From Candidatus Leptofilum proximum (GTDB lineage: Bacteria > Chloroflexota > Anaerolineae > Promineifilales > Promineifilaceae): 64,000 nt of DNA. The notes under the pieces are model-generated. The model was not told where the DNA came from, did not search any database, and saw only the letters and a list, made by a program, of their open reading frames with translations. Position numbers and translations under genes: made by a program. This document shows, piece by piece, positions 34,066-43,976 of the stretch. The stretch is taken from assembly GCA_016710325.1 (NCBI GenBank), contig JADJXK010000002.1, positions 5,208,001-5,272,000 of the forward strand. The letters run 5' to 3'. How positions within the stretch are numbered: the stretch's first letter is position 1; every line of letters begins with the position of its first letter.

Positions 34066-34731
34066 TTAGCTGAGCAAATCTTGCCCGTTCAGCTCGGCTT
34101 CGAGGCGGGTCCACAGCCTGGTAAACCGCTTGAGGCGTTTTTCAGCGGCGCGTTTAGCTGGTTCGGTATGCATGCTGGCTACGGTTTTAGTCATCCATTT
34201 GCTGTTGCTGCGCGCGTCGTTGATGATGGTTTGCAGGGCGGTGCCGTTGCCCTTCATCAACGTGAGAGGGGTAAAGTGAAAAGCGGCCGTTAGCCCAATT
34301 TTAGCCAGCTTGTCGGCGTCCCACAACACCTGGGCTTCCAGGTCTTTTAGCGGTTTTTTGCGCCACAGCCCCATGTGTGAACGAATTACTTTGGCTACGT
34401 GGCCAATTTTCTCCGGGGGAAAATCGGTGGTGGGCAGAATTTCATGAGCGGCTTTGGCGCCTTCTTGCGGATGTTTGGGGCCTGCTTCTTTGCGGATGTC
34501 GTGCAGCCAGGCGGCGGCTTCAACCACTTCCAGGTCGGCACCGGTCAGTTCGCCGAGTTTGAGGGCCAGGGTGACAACGGCCGTTACATGCTCCCAGCGA
34601 TAGTTAAACAGGGGATCGGCCGTACCAAATCGCTGTTTGGCTTCTTCCTCCGTCGCCTGCTTCATTGCTTTTTTGACTGTTTTACGCCAGGGCTTTTGGG
34701 GGGTGGATGATTTCTTCTTAGATTTAGGCAT
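34066..34731 (-). CDS. HD-domain phosphohydrolase
   Basis: 221 residues. After a Lys-rich N-terminus, H48 in RWEHV, HD in AAWLHDIRKE and a late Asp in LWDADKLAKIG form the metal-binding HD set, as in YedJ-like proteins. The family removes phosphate from nucleotides or related molecules. The C-terminus is basic. No clear operon partner. Confidence 0.85.
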   Translation of the reverse strand: MPKSKKKSSTPQKPWRKTVKKAMKQATEEEAKQRFGTADPLFNYRWEHVTAVVTLALKLGELTGADLEVVEAAAWLHDIRKEAGPKHPQEGAKAAHEILPTTDFPPEKIGHVAKVIRSHMGLWRKKPLKDLEAQVLWDADKLAKIGLTAAFHFTPLTLMKGNGTALQTIINDARSNSKWMTKTVASMHTEPAKRAAEKRLKRFTRLWTRLEAELNGQDLLS

Positions 34732-34845
34732 GGGGGAATTTTACCTCGCCCAGTTGGGGATTGCCCATCTTGCGTTTAGAATTGGCTTGATCAGCGTGGT
34801 ACGGGGTAAATTTGCTACCCGCCAGGCCCTAAAGGATTTCGGTTT

Positions 34846-35440
34846 ATGGTGCGTTTTTGTCGCTTTGTGGCAGCCTATGAATGGTTGTTTTTAGGATTGA
34901 TACTGCCGTTTATATTATTTTCTTCAGGAACGCGACCGGTCGTGCTGCTTTTAATCCCGTTGTTGTGGTTAGCCCGTTGGGTGGCGCTGGGGTACCTGGT
35001 GCCCCAGACGCCGCTGGATGTCTCGCTGCTGCTCCTCTTGTTCATGGTCCTGGTGAGTGAGTATGCTACCTTTGACATGGCCAACAGCCTGGTCAAGATA
35101 GCCGGGCTGGTCTATGGTGTTGCCCTGTTTTATGCCGTGGTGCAGTGGGTGGGGACATCAGCTGCCCGGCTGTGGTGGGGTGTTGCCGGGCTGTATGCCG
35201 CCGTGCTGGGCCTGGTGGCCATCAGCCTGGTGCTCTTTGGCTCGCCGGTGGCGCTGGCACCGCTGGCGCCCCTCACAGCCCGCCTCCCGGCCGCGGTAAC
35301 GGCCGCAGCCGACAGTGGCGTCAATCCCAATGAGGTGGCGGGCCTGCTGCTCTGGCTGCTGCCCCTGGCGCTGCTGCTGGCCGCCGCGGCCGTCTGGCGT
35401 TTTCGGTCGATGGTGGCGCAGTGGCGCTGGTGGGGGGCGT
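34846..35440 (+). pseudogene. O-antigen ligase/polymerase-like protein, 5' fragment
   Basis: About 200 residues with six or so membrane segments, similar to the start of Wzy/WaaL-type polysaccharide polymerases. The homology stops near GAF at about 35440, where the sequence runs into the tail of a different gene. The frame then continues as nonsense to 35613. The remaining two thirds of a normal polymerase are missing, so this is a deletion product. Confidence 0.65.
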
Positions 35441-36172
35441 TTTGTCATGATTTCGACAGACAAGGCGGTGAATCCGACGAGCGTGATGGGGGCCAGCAAG
35501 CGCGTGGCGGAACTGCTGGTGCATCAGGCAGCGCAGCAAAGCGGCCGGGCGTTTGTGGTGATGCGGTTTGGCAATGTGCTGGGCAGCCGGGGCAGCGTGG
35601 TGCTGACCTTTAAGAAACAGATTGCGGCTGGTGGGCCTGCGACGGTGACCGACCCGGAAATGACCCGCTTTTTTATGACGATACCGGAGGCAGTGCAGCT
35701 GATGCTGCAAGCGGCCGTTTTGGGCCACGGCGGCGAGGTGTTTGTGCTGGATATGGGCGAGCCGGTGAAGATTGTAGACCTGGCGCGAGATTTGATTGAG
35801 CTTTCCGGCCTGTAGGTGGGCAGGGACATTGAAATTGTGTTTACCGGCCTGCGGCCAGGGGAGAAGTTGTTTGAAGAGTTGTTCCTCAACGGCCAGAGCC
35901 ATAAACAGACCTGCCACGAGAAGATTTTCATGGCGGCGAATGGCAGCCATTTAACGGTGGGTGATTTGGAGGCGGGCTTACGCAGCCTACAAGCGGCGGC
36001 CGCGCGGAATGACCGGCAGGCTATTTTTTATGGTTTGCACAAATTGGTGCCAGAGTTTGGGGTGATGACACCAGCGCCAGACGCGACCCCGGCAAAATTC
36101 TCATTTCAGCCGATGGTACGCTTCCAGGGAAGCAATGGTGCTACCCACCTGCCACACCTTAAAAACTACTAG
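35441..36172 (+). pseudogene. CapD/FlaA1-like nucleotide-sugar dehydratase, 3' fragment
   Basis: Starts in mid-domain with [20 protein letters not shown], the conserved block holding the catalytic Tyr/Lys area of polysaccharide biosynthesis proteins, and runs to LVPEFGV. An in-frame TAG at 35813-35815 splits SGL from VGRDIEIVFTGLRPGEKL. The N-terminal half and the membrane part are lost. Fused out of frame to the polymerase fragment, this marks a deletion between two genes of a capsule or O-antigen locus. Confidence 0.8.
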
Positions 36173-36275
36173 ACGCCCAACCTTGGCGCGGGCGATTACG
36201 AACTGGCGCGTTCGATGGTGTAAAATCCGCGCCAAGCGGGCAGCCATTCCGTTTGCAACGGCCGTTTCCCCAAAC

Positions 36276-39200
36276 TCACTCCTCATCTGCGGTGCAGACG
36301 GCCACCAATCCGGCCTGCACCCGCTGCAAACAAGTCAGCGGCAGCGGCTGGCGCTGTGTCGCCAGCCAATCCGGGATGAACGCGGCATCCAGCCCCATGC
36401 GCCACAAATGAACCACGCCATCCTCAGCCGCCGACCAAAGGCCGTCGCCCGCACTCGTGAAGGCCAGATAATGCAAGACGCCCTGGTGCGCCTGAATCTG
36501 CCGCAGCAAATCGCCATGCGCCACGTCCCACACAATCAGCGTTCCGTCCTGCGCCCCAGACGCCGCATACGCGCCATCGGCAGTGAACGCCACAGACATA
36601 ATGCCGCTGCTGTGGCCGTCAAAACGGCGCACCAGGTCGCCGCTGTCTACATCCCACAACCGCAGCACCGCATCCAGCCCGCCGGAGAGCAGCGAACGGC
36701 CGTTCAGGCTAAACGCCACGGACGTTACCGGACCTTCATGCCCTGCCAACTGCCTCACCTCTGCACCCGTCTCCGTCTCCCACAGCAAAATGCGCGTATC
36801 GCGTACTGCCTCCGGGTCAAAATTGGCCACGTAGCGCGTCGCCCCCACGCCGCCCGCAAAGAAACGGCCGTCCGGGCTAAACGCCACCGCCGTGATCACA
36901 TCCGTCGGATGTGTGTAGACGAAGCGCGTGTCGCCGCTGGCCGCATCCCACAAAATGAGCTGGCCGTCGTCGGCGCTGGAGAGGAAGAAACGGCCGTTTG
37001 GGCTAAAGGCCAACTGGTGAATGAAGGCCATATGCCCCACAAAGTCCCGCAGATGTTTGCCGCTGGCCACATCCCACAACATCAGACGGCCGTCGGCGAA
37101 ACCAGAGAGCAGTTGTGTGCCGTTCGGCGAAAAAGCCAGCGCGGTCACGTCGCCGCTGTTGAGCACCGTCGGGTCGCCCGGCTCCAGCGCCAGTTGGCGC
37201 ATAGTCTCCCCGGTTTGTAAATCCAGCAGGACAATGGCGTCTGTCAAGCCCGCGGCGGCGAAACGACCATCTTCGCTCTGGGCAAAGCTGCTGACAAAGG
37301 CGTCGAGGTTGGTGGATTGCTGTAAACGGCCGTCTGCCAAATCCCACAGGCGCACATTGCCGGTGGTGTAGCTGGCGGCGATGGTCGTCTCATCCACAAT
37401 AGCCACGTTCAGCACCCGGCCCGCTTCGCCATAGAGGATGTGCTGCCACTGCTGTGCGAACAGATCCCACGCCATCACCGCGCCATCCCGCGAGGCAACC
37501 AGCATCTGCGAACCATCGTCGCTGTAGGCCAGGTCAAACACCCAATCGGGCAAGCCCGTCACCGAGCCGGTTAAATCACCAGTGGCGACATCAAAAAATT
37601 GGATGGCATTGCTCATGCCGCCAGCCGCCAGCGTTTGCCCGTCCGGGCTGAAAGCGAGGGCGAACAGCACATTTTCCAGCACCGGGATGCGCTGCTGCAC
37701 CGTCTGTGCGGCTGCGTCCCAGATGATTACCTCGCCCGTTTCCGAACCGCTGGCCAACAAACGGCCGTCTGGCGAAAAGACAACCGGCAGCACCTGCCAA
37801 TTCGGATCATGGCCTGCCAGCTCGCCAACCATCTGCCCGGTGGCGACGTCCCACAGCGTCACAACGCCCCCTTCCGTCCCAGCAGCGACGATACTGCCGT
37901 CGGGGGCCATGTCCAAAATGTTGGGGTCGCCGGTGGGATTTGTGGCCCGCCAGACCACGTCGCCGCTGGCGGCATCCCACTTGATAATCTGGTCATCATA
38001 GGCGCTGCTGAGCAGGAAACGGCCGTCTGGCGTAAAAGCCACATCGCCAATTGGCTCGCTATGTTCACCGTGCAACCGCAAATGTTCTGTGCCTGTTGCA
38101 GTCTCCCAAATGGTCACACTGCCATCGTCCGCGCCGGAGGCCAGGAAACGGCCGTCTGCCGTCACATCCAGCGACCAGCGCCAGCCGCCGCCGCCGACAA
38201 TCAGCCGCGCCAGCCCGGGAGCCAGCGCCACGTCGTACAGCGTGCGCTGCGCCAGCGCGGGTGGCGCGGCAATCTCGTTAGCAACCAGAGCCAACCCCAG
38301 CGCCAAATCGGGATTGTGATCGGCCTGCGCCGCCTGCGCTCCGGTGGCCAGGGCAAGACTTTTGGCTTCGGCCGCGCTGCGCTCGGCGGCGGCGGCATTT
38401 TGCCGCGCCTGCTGCGCCAAAAACAGCCCAATCACTGCCAAAATAGCGACCAGCACCAGCGCCCCGGCCAGCCAAACCGCGCGGCGGCGCAGGCGGGCGG
38501 CGGCCTGCAACTGCTCTTCGGCGCGCTGACTCTCGGAGGCGGCCAACTGCTGCGCCGTCTCCAGTTCGCGCTGCTGGCGGGCGGCTTCGGCAGCCTGGCG
38601 TTCGGCGCGGGCAGCCAGCGACGCCTGCAAAAATGCGGCTTCGACAGGCAGCAGCGGCAGCGTGTTTTGCTGCTGCCACGCTTCAAATTGCAGCAGCCGC
38701 GTACCGCGCAGCAAAAAGCTCTCGTCGCGTTGGTTGGCCTCCCACCCGGCGGCGATGATGGCCAACTGCCGTTGCCAGCGAATGTCATCGCGGCTGTCGG
38801 CAATCCATTGGCGCAGCCGCTGCCAGCGGCGCAGCAGCGCCTCATGGGCTACTTCCACCGTCGATTCCCGCGTGATGGGGTCGTGATCGAAGGTGAGCAG
38901 CCGTGCCCGGCCAAATTCGTTGATAATGTCGGCATCTACTCCCAGCGCGTGCAGCTCGGTGAGGCTGACGCGGCGGCGCGTGTCCTCGCGCCCTTCACCG
39001 AGGGTGACGAGGTGGAGGAAGAGGCGGCGGGCAGCAGAACGGCCATCGTCATCCAGACCGGCAAAGATATCGTCGGCGCGGCGGGCGAGTGCGCCGGGCA
39101 CACCGCCAATGGCCGCGTAAGCCTGCCGGGTGAGGGTACGGCCGTTGCGGGCATGGAACAGCTCCGTGAGGGCGTATTGCAGCAGCGGCAGCGCCCCCGG

Positions 39201-41567
39201 CTGCGCGGCCACATCGGCGACGATGTCGGCCAACAACCCCTCCTCAAAGGCAACACCCACGCGCCGCGCCGGTTCCTGAATCGCCCACAGCAGTTCGTCG
39301 CGGTTAAGGGCCAGCGCCAATTCGGTATGCTGCTTGAACAGGTCGGCCAGCGGCTGGTATTGCAGCGGCCGGTCGTAAAAGTCGGCGCGCAGGGTGACGA
39401 CCAGGCGCAGCGGCGAGTGGGCGGCGGTGAGTGCGGTGTAGAGGCTGTCTAAAAATTGGGTGCGCCGCGCTTCGTTGGTGAGCGTGAACAGCTCTTCAAA
39501 CTGATCGATGACCAGCAGCAGCTGGCTGTCGGCCGCGTCCGGCACAATGCGGCGGATGGTGCGCAGCAGGCCGCGGCTGTCCTTTTGCATCGGCTCCACC
39601 AGGCTGGGCGGCGGATTGACGGCGATGGGCCACAACGCCAACTCCAACTCTTCCAGCGGATGGGTGCCGGGAGTCATTTGGGCCACGTACCACTTTTCGG
39701 AATCGGGCAGGGCGCCCTGGCGCAGCGCCGGAATCAGCCCGGCTTTAACGACGCTGGATTTGCCGCTGCCGCTGGGGCCAACAACGGCGAGGAAGCGGTC
39801 GTTGGCCAGCCGGTTGACGAGTTGCGCAGTGAGGGCTTCGCGGCCGAAAAAGTCGGCCGAGTCAGCTTCCTGGTAGGCGCGCAATCCTTTGTAGGGGTTG
39901 GTAAGGTTGGCGTCGCCGGGGGCTGGCAGCATAGTGGCAACGGCGAAACGTCCGTGCAGAGCCGCGGCAAACGCTTCGGCCAGCGCCAGTACCGTTGGGA
40001 AGCGCTCCTTTGGCTGCTTGGCGGTGGCCTGCTGGATGACGCTGTCCAGGCGCGGCGGGAAATCGGGTTGGCTTTGGCCGACAAGGGGCAGCGGTTCGCT
40101 GAGGTGGCTGCGGATGAGCGCGGCGGGTGGCAGCCCGGCGAACGGCTTTTCGCCGCTGAGCATTTCGTAGAGCACCGCACCCAGACTGTAGATGTCGGAC
40201 TGGGGCGTGATTTCGCCTGCCTGAATCTGCTCCGGCGATATGTAGTCAAGCGTGCCCAGCAGATTGCCCTCGGCGGTGAGTGGTTGGGGCTGGTGCAAAT
40301 TTTTGGCGATGCCAAAGTCGGAGAGATAGGCGTTGCCATCGTTGTCGAAGAGGATGTTGGCGGGCTTGATGTCGCGGTGCACGATGCCGCGCTGGTGGGC
40401 GGCAAAGAGGGCGGCGGCAATCTGGTCCAGAAAGTGGCGGGTGCGTTCCGGCGACCAGACACCATCTTGCAAATTGGTGAGCAGGTTGCCGCCGCTGAGC
40501 AGGCGCATTACCAGATAAGCGCCGCCGGGTTCGCGCCAAAAGTCGTAGAGCGGCACGATGTGAGGATGCTCCAGCCGGGCCACCATCTGAGCTTCGGCCT
40601 CGAAGCGGCGGATGAAGTCCGGCTCGTTGGCGTAGCGGGGGCGGATGATTTTGACGGCCACTTCGCGGCTCACGGCCGTTTGCACGGCGCGGTGAATCAC
40701 GCCATACGCGCCTGCGCCGATTTCCTCTTTGAGTTCATAGCCGCGCACGCCGGGCAGGGGCGGGTGGTCGAAGCGCAGGTCGCCCGCCTGGATTTTGTCG
40801 TAAAGCTCGGTGGTGCGGCTGGCGGGGGCCATGCCCAGCTCTTCGGCCAGCAGGCGGCGCAGGGATTCGTAGCAAGCAAGGGCTGCGGCGCGTTGGCCGC
40901 TGAGGGCCAGCACTTCCATGAGCTGGCGGTAGGCCGATTCGTGCAGGTCGTCGATGGCAATCTGGCGCTCGGCGTAGCGGTGGGCGTCGGGATAGCGGCT
41001 GCGGCGGGTGGCGATGGTGGTGAGTGTGTCCAGCGCGTCAAGCATCTTGCGCCGGTATTTCTGGCGGATGATTTCAGCCCATTCCTCAAAGTCGTTGCTG
41101 TCGTCCAGGTAGAAATCGGCCAGAAAATCGCCGCGGTAGAGGGCAACGGCCGTTTCCAATTGCTGGTAGCAGGCGGCGCAGGTGAGCAAATCGACGTGGT
41201 TGTGGGTTTTGACGTGGTCCAGCAGCGCATCGAACTGCACCACGTCAATGGCGACAGGCGCGGCCGGGTTGAGTTGGATGGTGTGCCGATTGGTAATGAG
41301 GAAGGAGATGGGGTCGCCATTGACCTCGAAATCGGGAATGGTCTGACGCAGATGGAACAAAACCTGACGCAGATTTGCCCGTGCCGACGACTCCGGCATC
41401 CCCGGCCAAAGCAGGGTCATCAACTGCTCGCGGCGGTGGGCTTGCTCTGGTTCGGCCGCCAGGCGAATGAGCAGCGCCTGCACCTTTTGGGTGCGAAATG
41501 CGTTTAGAGGCTCTCCGTGTAGCTTGGCCTGGAATGGGCCGAGCAGCGCAATCTCTATTTGGCTCAT
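36276..41567 (-). CDS. BTAD-Ser/Thr kinase-nSTAND-WD40 fusion
   Basis: 1763 residues. Order: SARP-like winged helix plus BTAD (1-262; ALLGPFQAKLHGEPL start), Ser/Thr kinase (about 270-530; EIGAGAYGVIHRA, HRDIKPAN near 399, DFG, SPEQ), nSTAND1 ATPase (about 565-960; FFGRE, GPSGSGKSS near 600, LLVIDQFEELF near 689), an alpha-helical Arg/Glu/Ala region, one membrane segment near 1040, and 14 WD40 repeats, enough for two propellers. This joins a DNA-binding activator, a kinase, a STAND switch and a sensor rod in one chain. A membrane anchor beside a DNA-binding head is odd. GGAGGCGATA precedes the ATG at 41567. Many ACGGCCGT sites encode the DGR turns of the WD repeats. Confidence 0.93.
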   Translation of the reverse strand: MSQIEIALLGPFQAKLHGEPLNAFRTQKVQALLIRLAAEPEQAHRREQLMTLLWPGMPESSARANLRQVLFHLRQTIPDFEVNGDPISFLITNRHTIQLNPAAPVAIDVVQFDALLDHVKTHNHVDLLTCAACYQQLETAVALYRGDFLADFYLDDSNDFEEWAEIIRQKYRRKMLDALDTLTTIATRRSRYPDAHRYAERQIAIDDLHESAYRQLMEVLALSGQRAAALACYESLRRLLAEELGMAPASRTTELYDKIQAGDLRFDHPPLPGVRGYELKEEIGAGAYGVIHRAVQTAVSREVAVKIIRPRYANEPDFIRRFEAEAQMVARLEHPHIVPLYDFWREPGGAYLVMRLLSGGNLLTNLQDGVWSPERTRHFLDQIAAALFAAHQRGIVHRDIKPANILFDNDGNAYLSDFGIAKNLHQPQPLTAEGNLLGTLDYISPEQIQAGEITPQSDIYSLGAVLYEMLSGEKPFAGLPPAALIRSHLSEPLPLVGQSQPDFPPRLDSVIQQATAKQPKERFPTVLALAEAFAAALHGRFAVATMLPAPGDANLTNPYKGLRAYQEADSADFFGREALTAQLVNRLANDRFLAVVGPSGSGKSSVVKAGLIPALRQGALPDSEKWYVAQMTPGTHPLEELELALWPIAVNPPPSLVEPMQKDSRGLLRTIRRIVPDAADSQLLLVIDQFEELFTLTNEARRTQFLDSLYTALTAAHSPLRLVVTLRADFYDRPLQYQPLADLFKQHTELALALNRDELLWAIQEPARRVGVAFEEGLLADIVADVAAQPGALPLLQYALTELFHARNGRTLTRQAYAAIGGVPGALARRADDIFAGLDDDGRSAARRLFLHLVTLGEGREDTRRRVSLTELHALGVDADIINEFGRARLLTFDHDPITRESTVEVAHEALLRRWQRLRQWIADSRDDIRWQRQLAIIAAGWEANQRDESFLLRGTRLLQFEAWQQQNTLPLLPVEAAFLQASLAARAERQAAEAARQQRELETAQQLAASESQRAEEQLQAAARLRRRAVWLAGALVLVAILAVIGLFLAQQARQNAAAAERSAAEAKSLALATGAQAAQADHNPDLALGLALVANEIAAPPALAQRTLYDVALAPGLARLIVGGGGWRWSLDVTADGRFLASGADDGSVTIWETATGTEHLRLHGEHSEPIGDVAFTPDGRFLLSSAYDDQIIKWDAASGDVVWRATNPTGDPNILDMAPDGSIVAAGTEGGVVTLWDVATGQMVGELAGHDPNWQVLPVVFSPDGRLLASGSETGEVIIWDAAAQTVQQRIPVLENVLFALAFSPDGQTLAAGGMSNAIQFFDVATGDLTGSVTGLPDWVFDLAYSDDGSQMLVASRDGAVMAWDLFAQQWQHILYGEAGRVLNVAIVDETTIAASYTTGNVRLWDLADGRLQQSTNLDAFVSSFAQSEDGRFAAAGLTDAIVLLDLQTGETMRQLALEPGDPTVLNSGDVTALAFSPNGTQLLSGFADGRLMLWDVASGKHLRDFVGHMAFIHQLAFSPNGRFFLSSADDGQLILWDAASGDTRFVYTHPTDVITAVAFSPDGRFFAGGVGATRYVANFDPEAVRDTRILLWETETGAEVRQLAGHEGPVTSVAFSLNGRSLLSGGLDAVLRLWDVDSGDLVRRFDGHSSGIMSVAFTADGAYAASGAQDGTLIVWDVAHGDLLRQIQAHQGVLHYLAFTSAGDGLWSAAEDGVVHLWRMGLDAAFIPDWLATQRQPLPLTCLQRVQAGLVAVCTADEE

Positions 41568-41660
41568 TATCGCCTCCACGCGCTTGATGCCAGTTTTTAG
41601 TCTGAAATGCTGGAGATGGGGACATTTTAGCATGAAATGCGCCTGTTTGGGCATTTGCTA

Positions 41661-41699
41661 ACGGTTTGGCGTTTTTTGTTAACGGCTGGGTGACGGTTT
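41661..41699. promoter_or_regulatory. 11-bp-spaced direct repeats, candidate SARP site
   Basis: ACGGTTT at 41661, ACGGCTG at 41682 and ACGGTTT at 41693, with a weaker GCGGTTG at 41707. The steps are 21 and 11 bp, close to whole helical turns. SARP-type BTAD regulators bind heptameric direct repeats at 11-bp spacing. The site lies between the divergent kinase fusion and the small repeat protein, so it may serve autoregulation. Confidence 0.45.
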
Positions 41700-41772
41700 G
41701 TGAATGGCGGTTGGCGAAACTGGAGGCAGTTAAATAACTCGGCCTCACTGGCCTGACCAAAAGGAGCAAAAC

Positions 41773-42243
41773 ATGAACAGCAATTTTGAGTGGCAGAAGC
41801 ATCAGGTAAACGAACGAGTGCAGACGTATCGGAAGGAAGCAGCGGCGCACCGGCTGGCGGCGAAGGGCAACGGCCGCAAACCAGTGTCGGTGTGGCTAAA
41901 GCTGGCAATACTGGCCGGGATTTTCTTTATGATGTGGCTAACCGTGGGTTGTACGGCGGATAATTCGGTGGCGGAAGTAGATCTCGAACCTCAGTCAAGC
42001 GGGTGGGTGATGGCCGACCGAATTGATTTTCAGGACAAGCGGGAGGCGTATTTGAGTGTAGCAACGGCCGTTGGCAAGGACACCGGCTGGACAATGGCGC
42101 AGCGCATTCATTTCCAGGACAAGCGGGAAGCATATCTGGATTGGCGCAGTGGAACAGCGCACGTCACCGGGATGACGATGGCCGAGCGGATACTTTTTCA
42201 GGATTCGGTGTTGGGAGGTGGTACTTTGCGCAATGATGGATAA
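41773..42243 (+). CDS. Membrane-anchored protein with FQDKREAYL repeats
   Basis: 156 residues, not recognised. A basic cytoplasmic head (1-40), one membrane segment (about 41-60), then three copies of a unit reading G-(W/M)-x-M-A-x-R-I-x-F-Q-D at 77-94, 105-122 and 133-145; the first two extend with KREAYL. Each unit is likely a short amphipathic helix exposed outside. AAAGGAGCAAAAC precedes the ATG. It is divergent from the kinase fusion and shares its candidate control site, so it may be its partner or target. Confidence 0.7.
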   Translation: MNSNFEWQKHQVNERVQTYRKEAAAHRLAAKGNGRKPVSVWLKLAILAGIFFMMWLTVGCTADNSVAEVDLEPQSSGWVMADRIDFQDKREAYLSVATAVGKDTGWTMAQRIHFQDKREAYLDWRSGTAHVTGMTMAERILFQDSVLGGGTLRNDG

Positions 42244-42349
42244 TTCGGGTCAGTTCAGTTTGGGTAGGGCGATTGCATGACTTATGTAAACAGCAGGCTG
42301 GCGAGAATGAAGAAATGTGGTGAAATAAGGGCTAAAAAGGAAAAAGCCC

Positions 42350-42430
42350 ATGAAATCACCCTTGTTATTAGGCATCGAGACGCATTTTGCCGCGGTTAGC
42401 GACCCGCGTCAATATGGAAAAGTTGACCAC
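42350..42430 (+). pseudogene. ISAs1-like transposase, N-terminal remnant
   Basis: Reads LLLGIETHFAAVSDPRQYGK then VDHPRQL. The HFA-x-x-x-DPR and H pattern is the conserved opening of ISAs1-family transposases. The frame then runs into unrelated codons and stops at about 42485. The rest of the 42244-42579 spacer holds no gene; GGCTTTGG-type hairpins at about 42470 are weak. Confidence 0.45.
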
Positions 42431-42672
42431 CCAAGGCAATTGCATGAACGGTTTCGCCGAGGGCTGCCAAAGCCCCCGGCTGTGAGGTGAAAGGCCTAAT
42501 TGCAATACCTTTCAAATAAGAGATTTTGGCTCTTTGGGATTTTGTGGGGTTTGGCGTGAAACGTGAAGCGTGAAACGTGTGTTAAATCTTGTAATATCGT
42601 ACCTTAACAATTTCATAAAATCGTACCCCTAGTTTTGTAAACTTCTGTTCAGAGTTAAGAAGTAGGTGTGTC

Positions 42673-43380
42673 ATGAACAGAAGAGAACCTTTAACTGAAG
42701 CGGAAAAGGACTACATTTACGAGCAGAAACTGAGTGGACGTAAGCTGGCAGATATTGCTGCGGAATTGGAATGTACCTACAGTACGGCCCGAAAGTGGTG
42801 GCGCTATCGTCGGGATGGGAGCAAGCCTCGGCCCCGTGGCCGACCGGCAAAAGGTGTGCTGAGCACCTATCCAGAGATGGTGCGCCAGAAAGCCATCGCC
42901 CTGAAACGGGCGTGTCCCCATCGCGGGCCAGCGATGATCCGGCTCGATTTGCAAACAGCCCTGGACCTGGATGAGGCAGAGTTGCCCAGCGTGTCCCGTT
43001 TGGCCGCTCTGTTCCAGGAGGCTTGTCCGGAAGCGGTACAAACCTATCGACCACGACAATATCCTGAAACGTCGCCGACAACGGCTACCCAGCCGCATCA
43101 GATCTGGCAGATGGATGGCAAAGAGAAAGTGGCTATCGGGGAGAACGATGTCGCCACCGTCCTAAACATCCGTGACCCATACAGCGCGGTGATGATTGCC
43201 AGTCAAGCAACAATCACCACAACGGCCAAGGGCTGGCGCAAGTTAACCCTGGCAGAGGTGCAGAATGCCCTGCGTGAGGCTTTTCATCGTTGGGGTCGGC
43301 CGTTGGCCGTGCAAACGGATCGCGAAGTGGTGTACATCGGTGCCCCAGAACGGTACTTTCCTCCCATTTCACCCTCTGGC
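42673..43380 (+). pseudogene. IS481-like transposase, N-terminal part
   Basis: 236 residues. An N-terminal helix-turn-helix (SGRKLADIAAELECTYSTAR) precedes an integrase-type core with D in QIWQMDGKEKV and D in AVQTDREVVYIG. The frame leaves homology after APERYFP at about 43358 and ends at a stop 20 nt later. Confidence 0.8.
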
Positions 43381-43976
43381 TAATCGGTTTAGGCATTAGC
43401 CACAAGGTGATCCGCTTACGTCGCCCTACGGACCAGGGAGCGGTGGAACGTGAGCACCGCACGTTAGGCAACTGGCTTTGGGCGGACCACGAGTATGCGT
43501 CAGTCTCGGCCCTGCAGGCTGGCTTAGTTGAGATGAACGACTTGTACAATCATCGTTATCCCGCCCGGACCAGACAGTGTGACCGACAGCCACCTTTGGT
43601 CGCCCATCCACAAGCGGTTCACTCGGGACGCACTTTCCATCCGGCTGCCGAGTGGGAGTTGTTTGACTTGGCTCGGGTAGACCGTTTCCTGGCAGCGCAA
43701 GTTTGGACGCGAAAAGCAAGTGAGACAGGCACCGTCAGCGTGGCTGCTCATCCGTATCATTTGGGCCGCTGTTATGCGGGCCAAACAATATCGGTGACCT
43801 TTCTATCGGACAGCCGTTCTTTCCGTTTTGCAACGGAAAACGGTGACCTCATCGACGAACGGCCAGCCAAAGGATTAAGTCAAGCGGACATCATTGGCTT
43901 GATGCCACTTGACCCTGACTGGCCTGTTTATCAAGCAGAATCGTTTCAACTGCCGTTACCTTTGGAAGGGGTATGA
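43290..43976 (+). pseudogene. IS481-like transposase, C-terminal part (shifted frame)
   Basis: Homology resumes at SHFTLWLIGLGISHKVIRLR, one base back from the first frame, and includes E in GAVEREHRTLGNWL, the third catalytic residue, and a beta-rich C-terminal domain. The slip is at TTTCCTCCC. Joining both parts gives about 430 residues, normal for the family. A programmed shift is not usual here, so the copy is probably dead. Confidence 0.75.

Noticed and set aside
34846..35815. A functional fusion of polymerase and dehydratase
   Set aside because: The two parts are in different frames, the junction removes the core of both, and a TAG interrupts the second.
39456..41507. A 683-codon open frame on the plus strand opposite the kinase fusion
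   Set aside because: It mirrors the third-position GC of the true gene on the other strand, has no recognisable domain and no ribosome site. Similar antisense frames opposite the BrkB (1187-2026) and PLP enzyme (18406-19365) genes were dropped for the same reason.
42673..43976. Programmed frameshift in the IS481-like transposase
   Set aside because: TTTCCTCCC is not a usual slippery heptamer and the family normally has one frame; simple decay is more likely.
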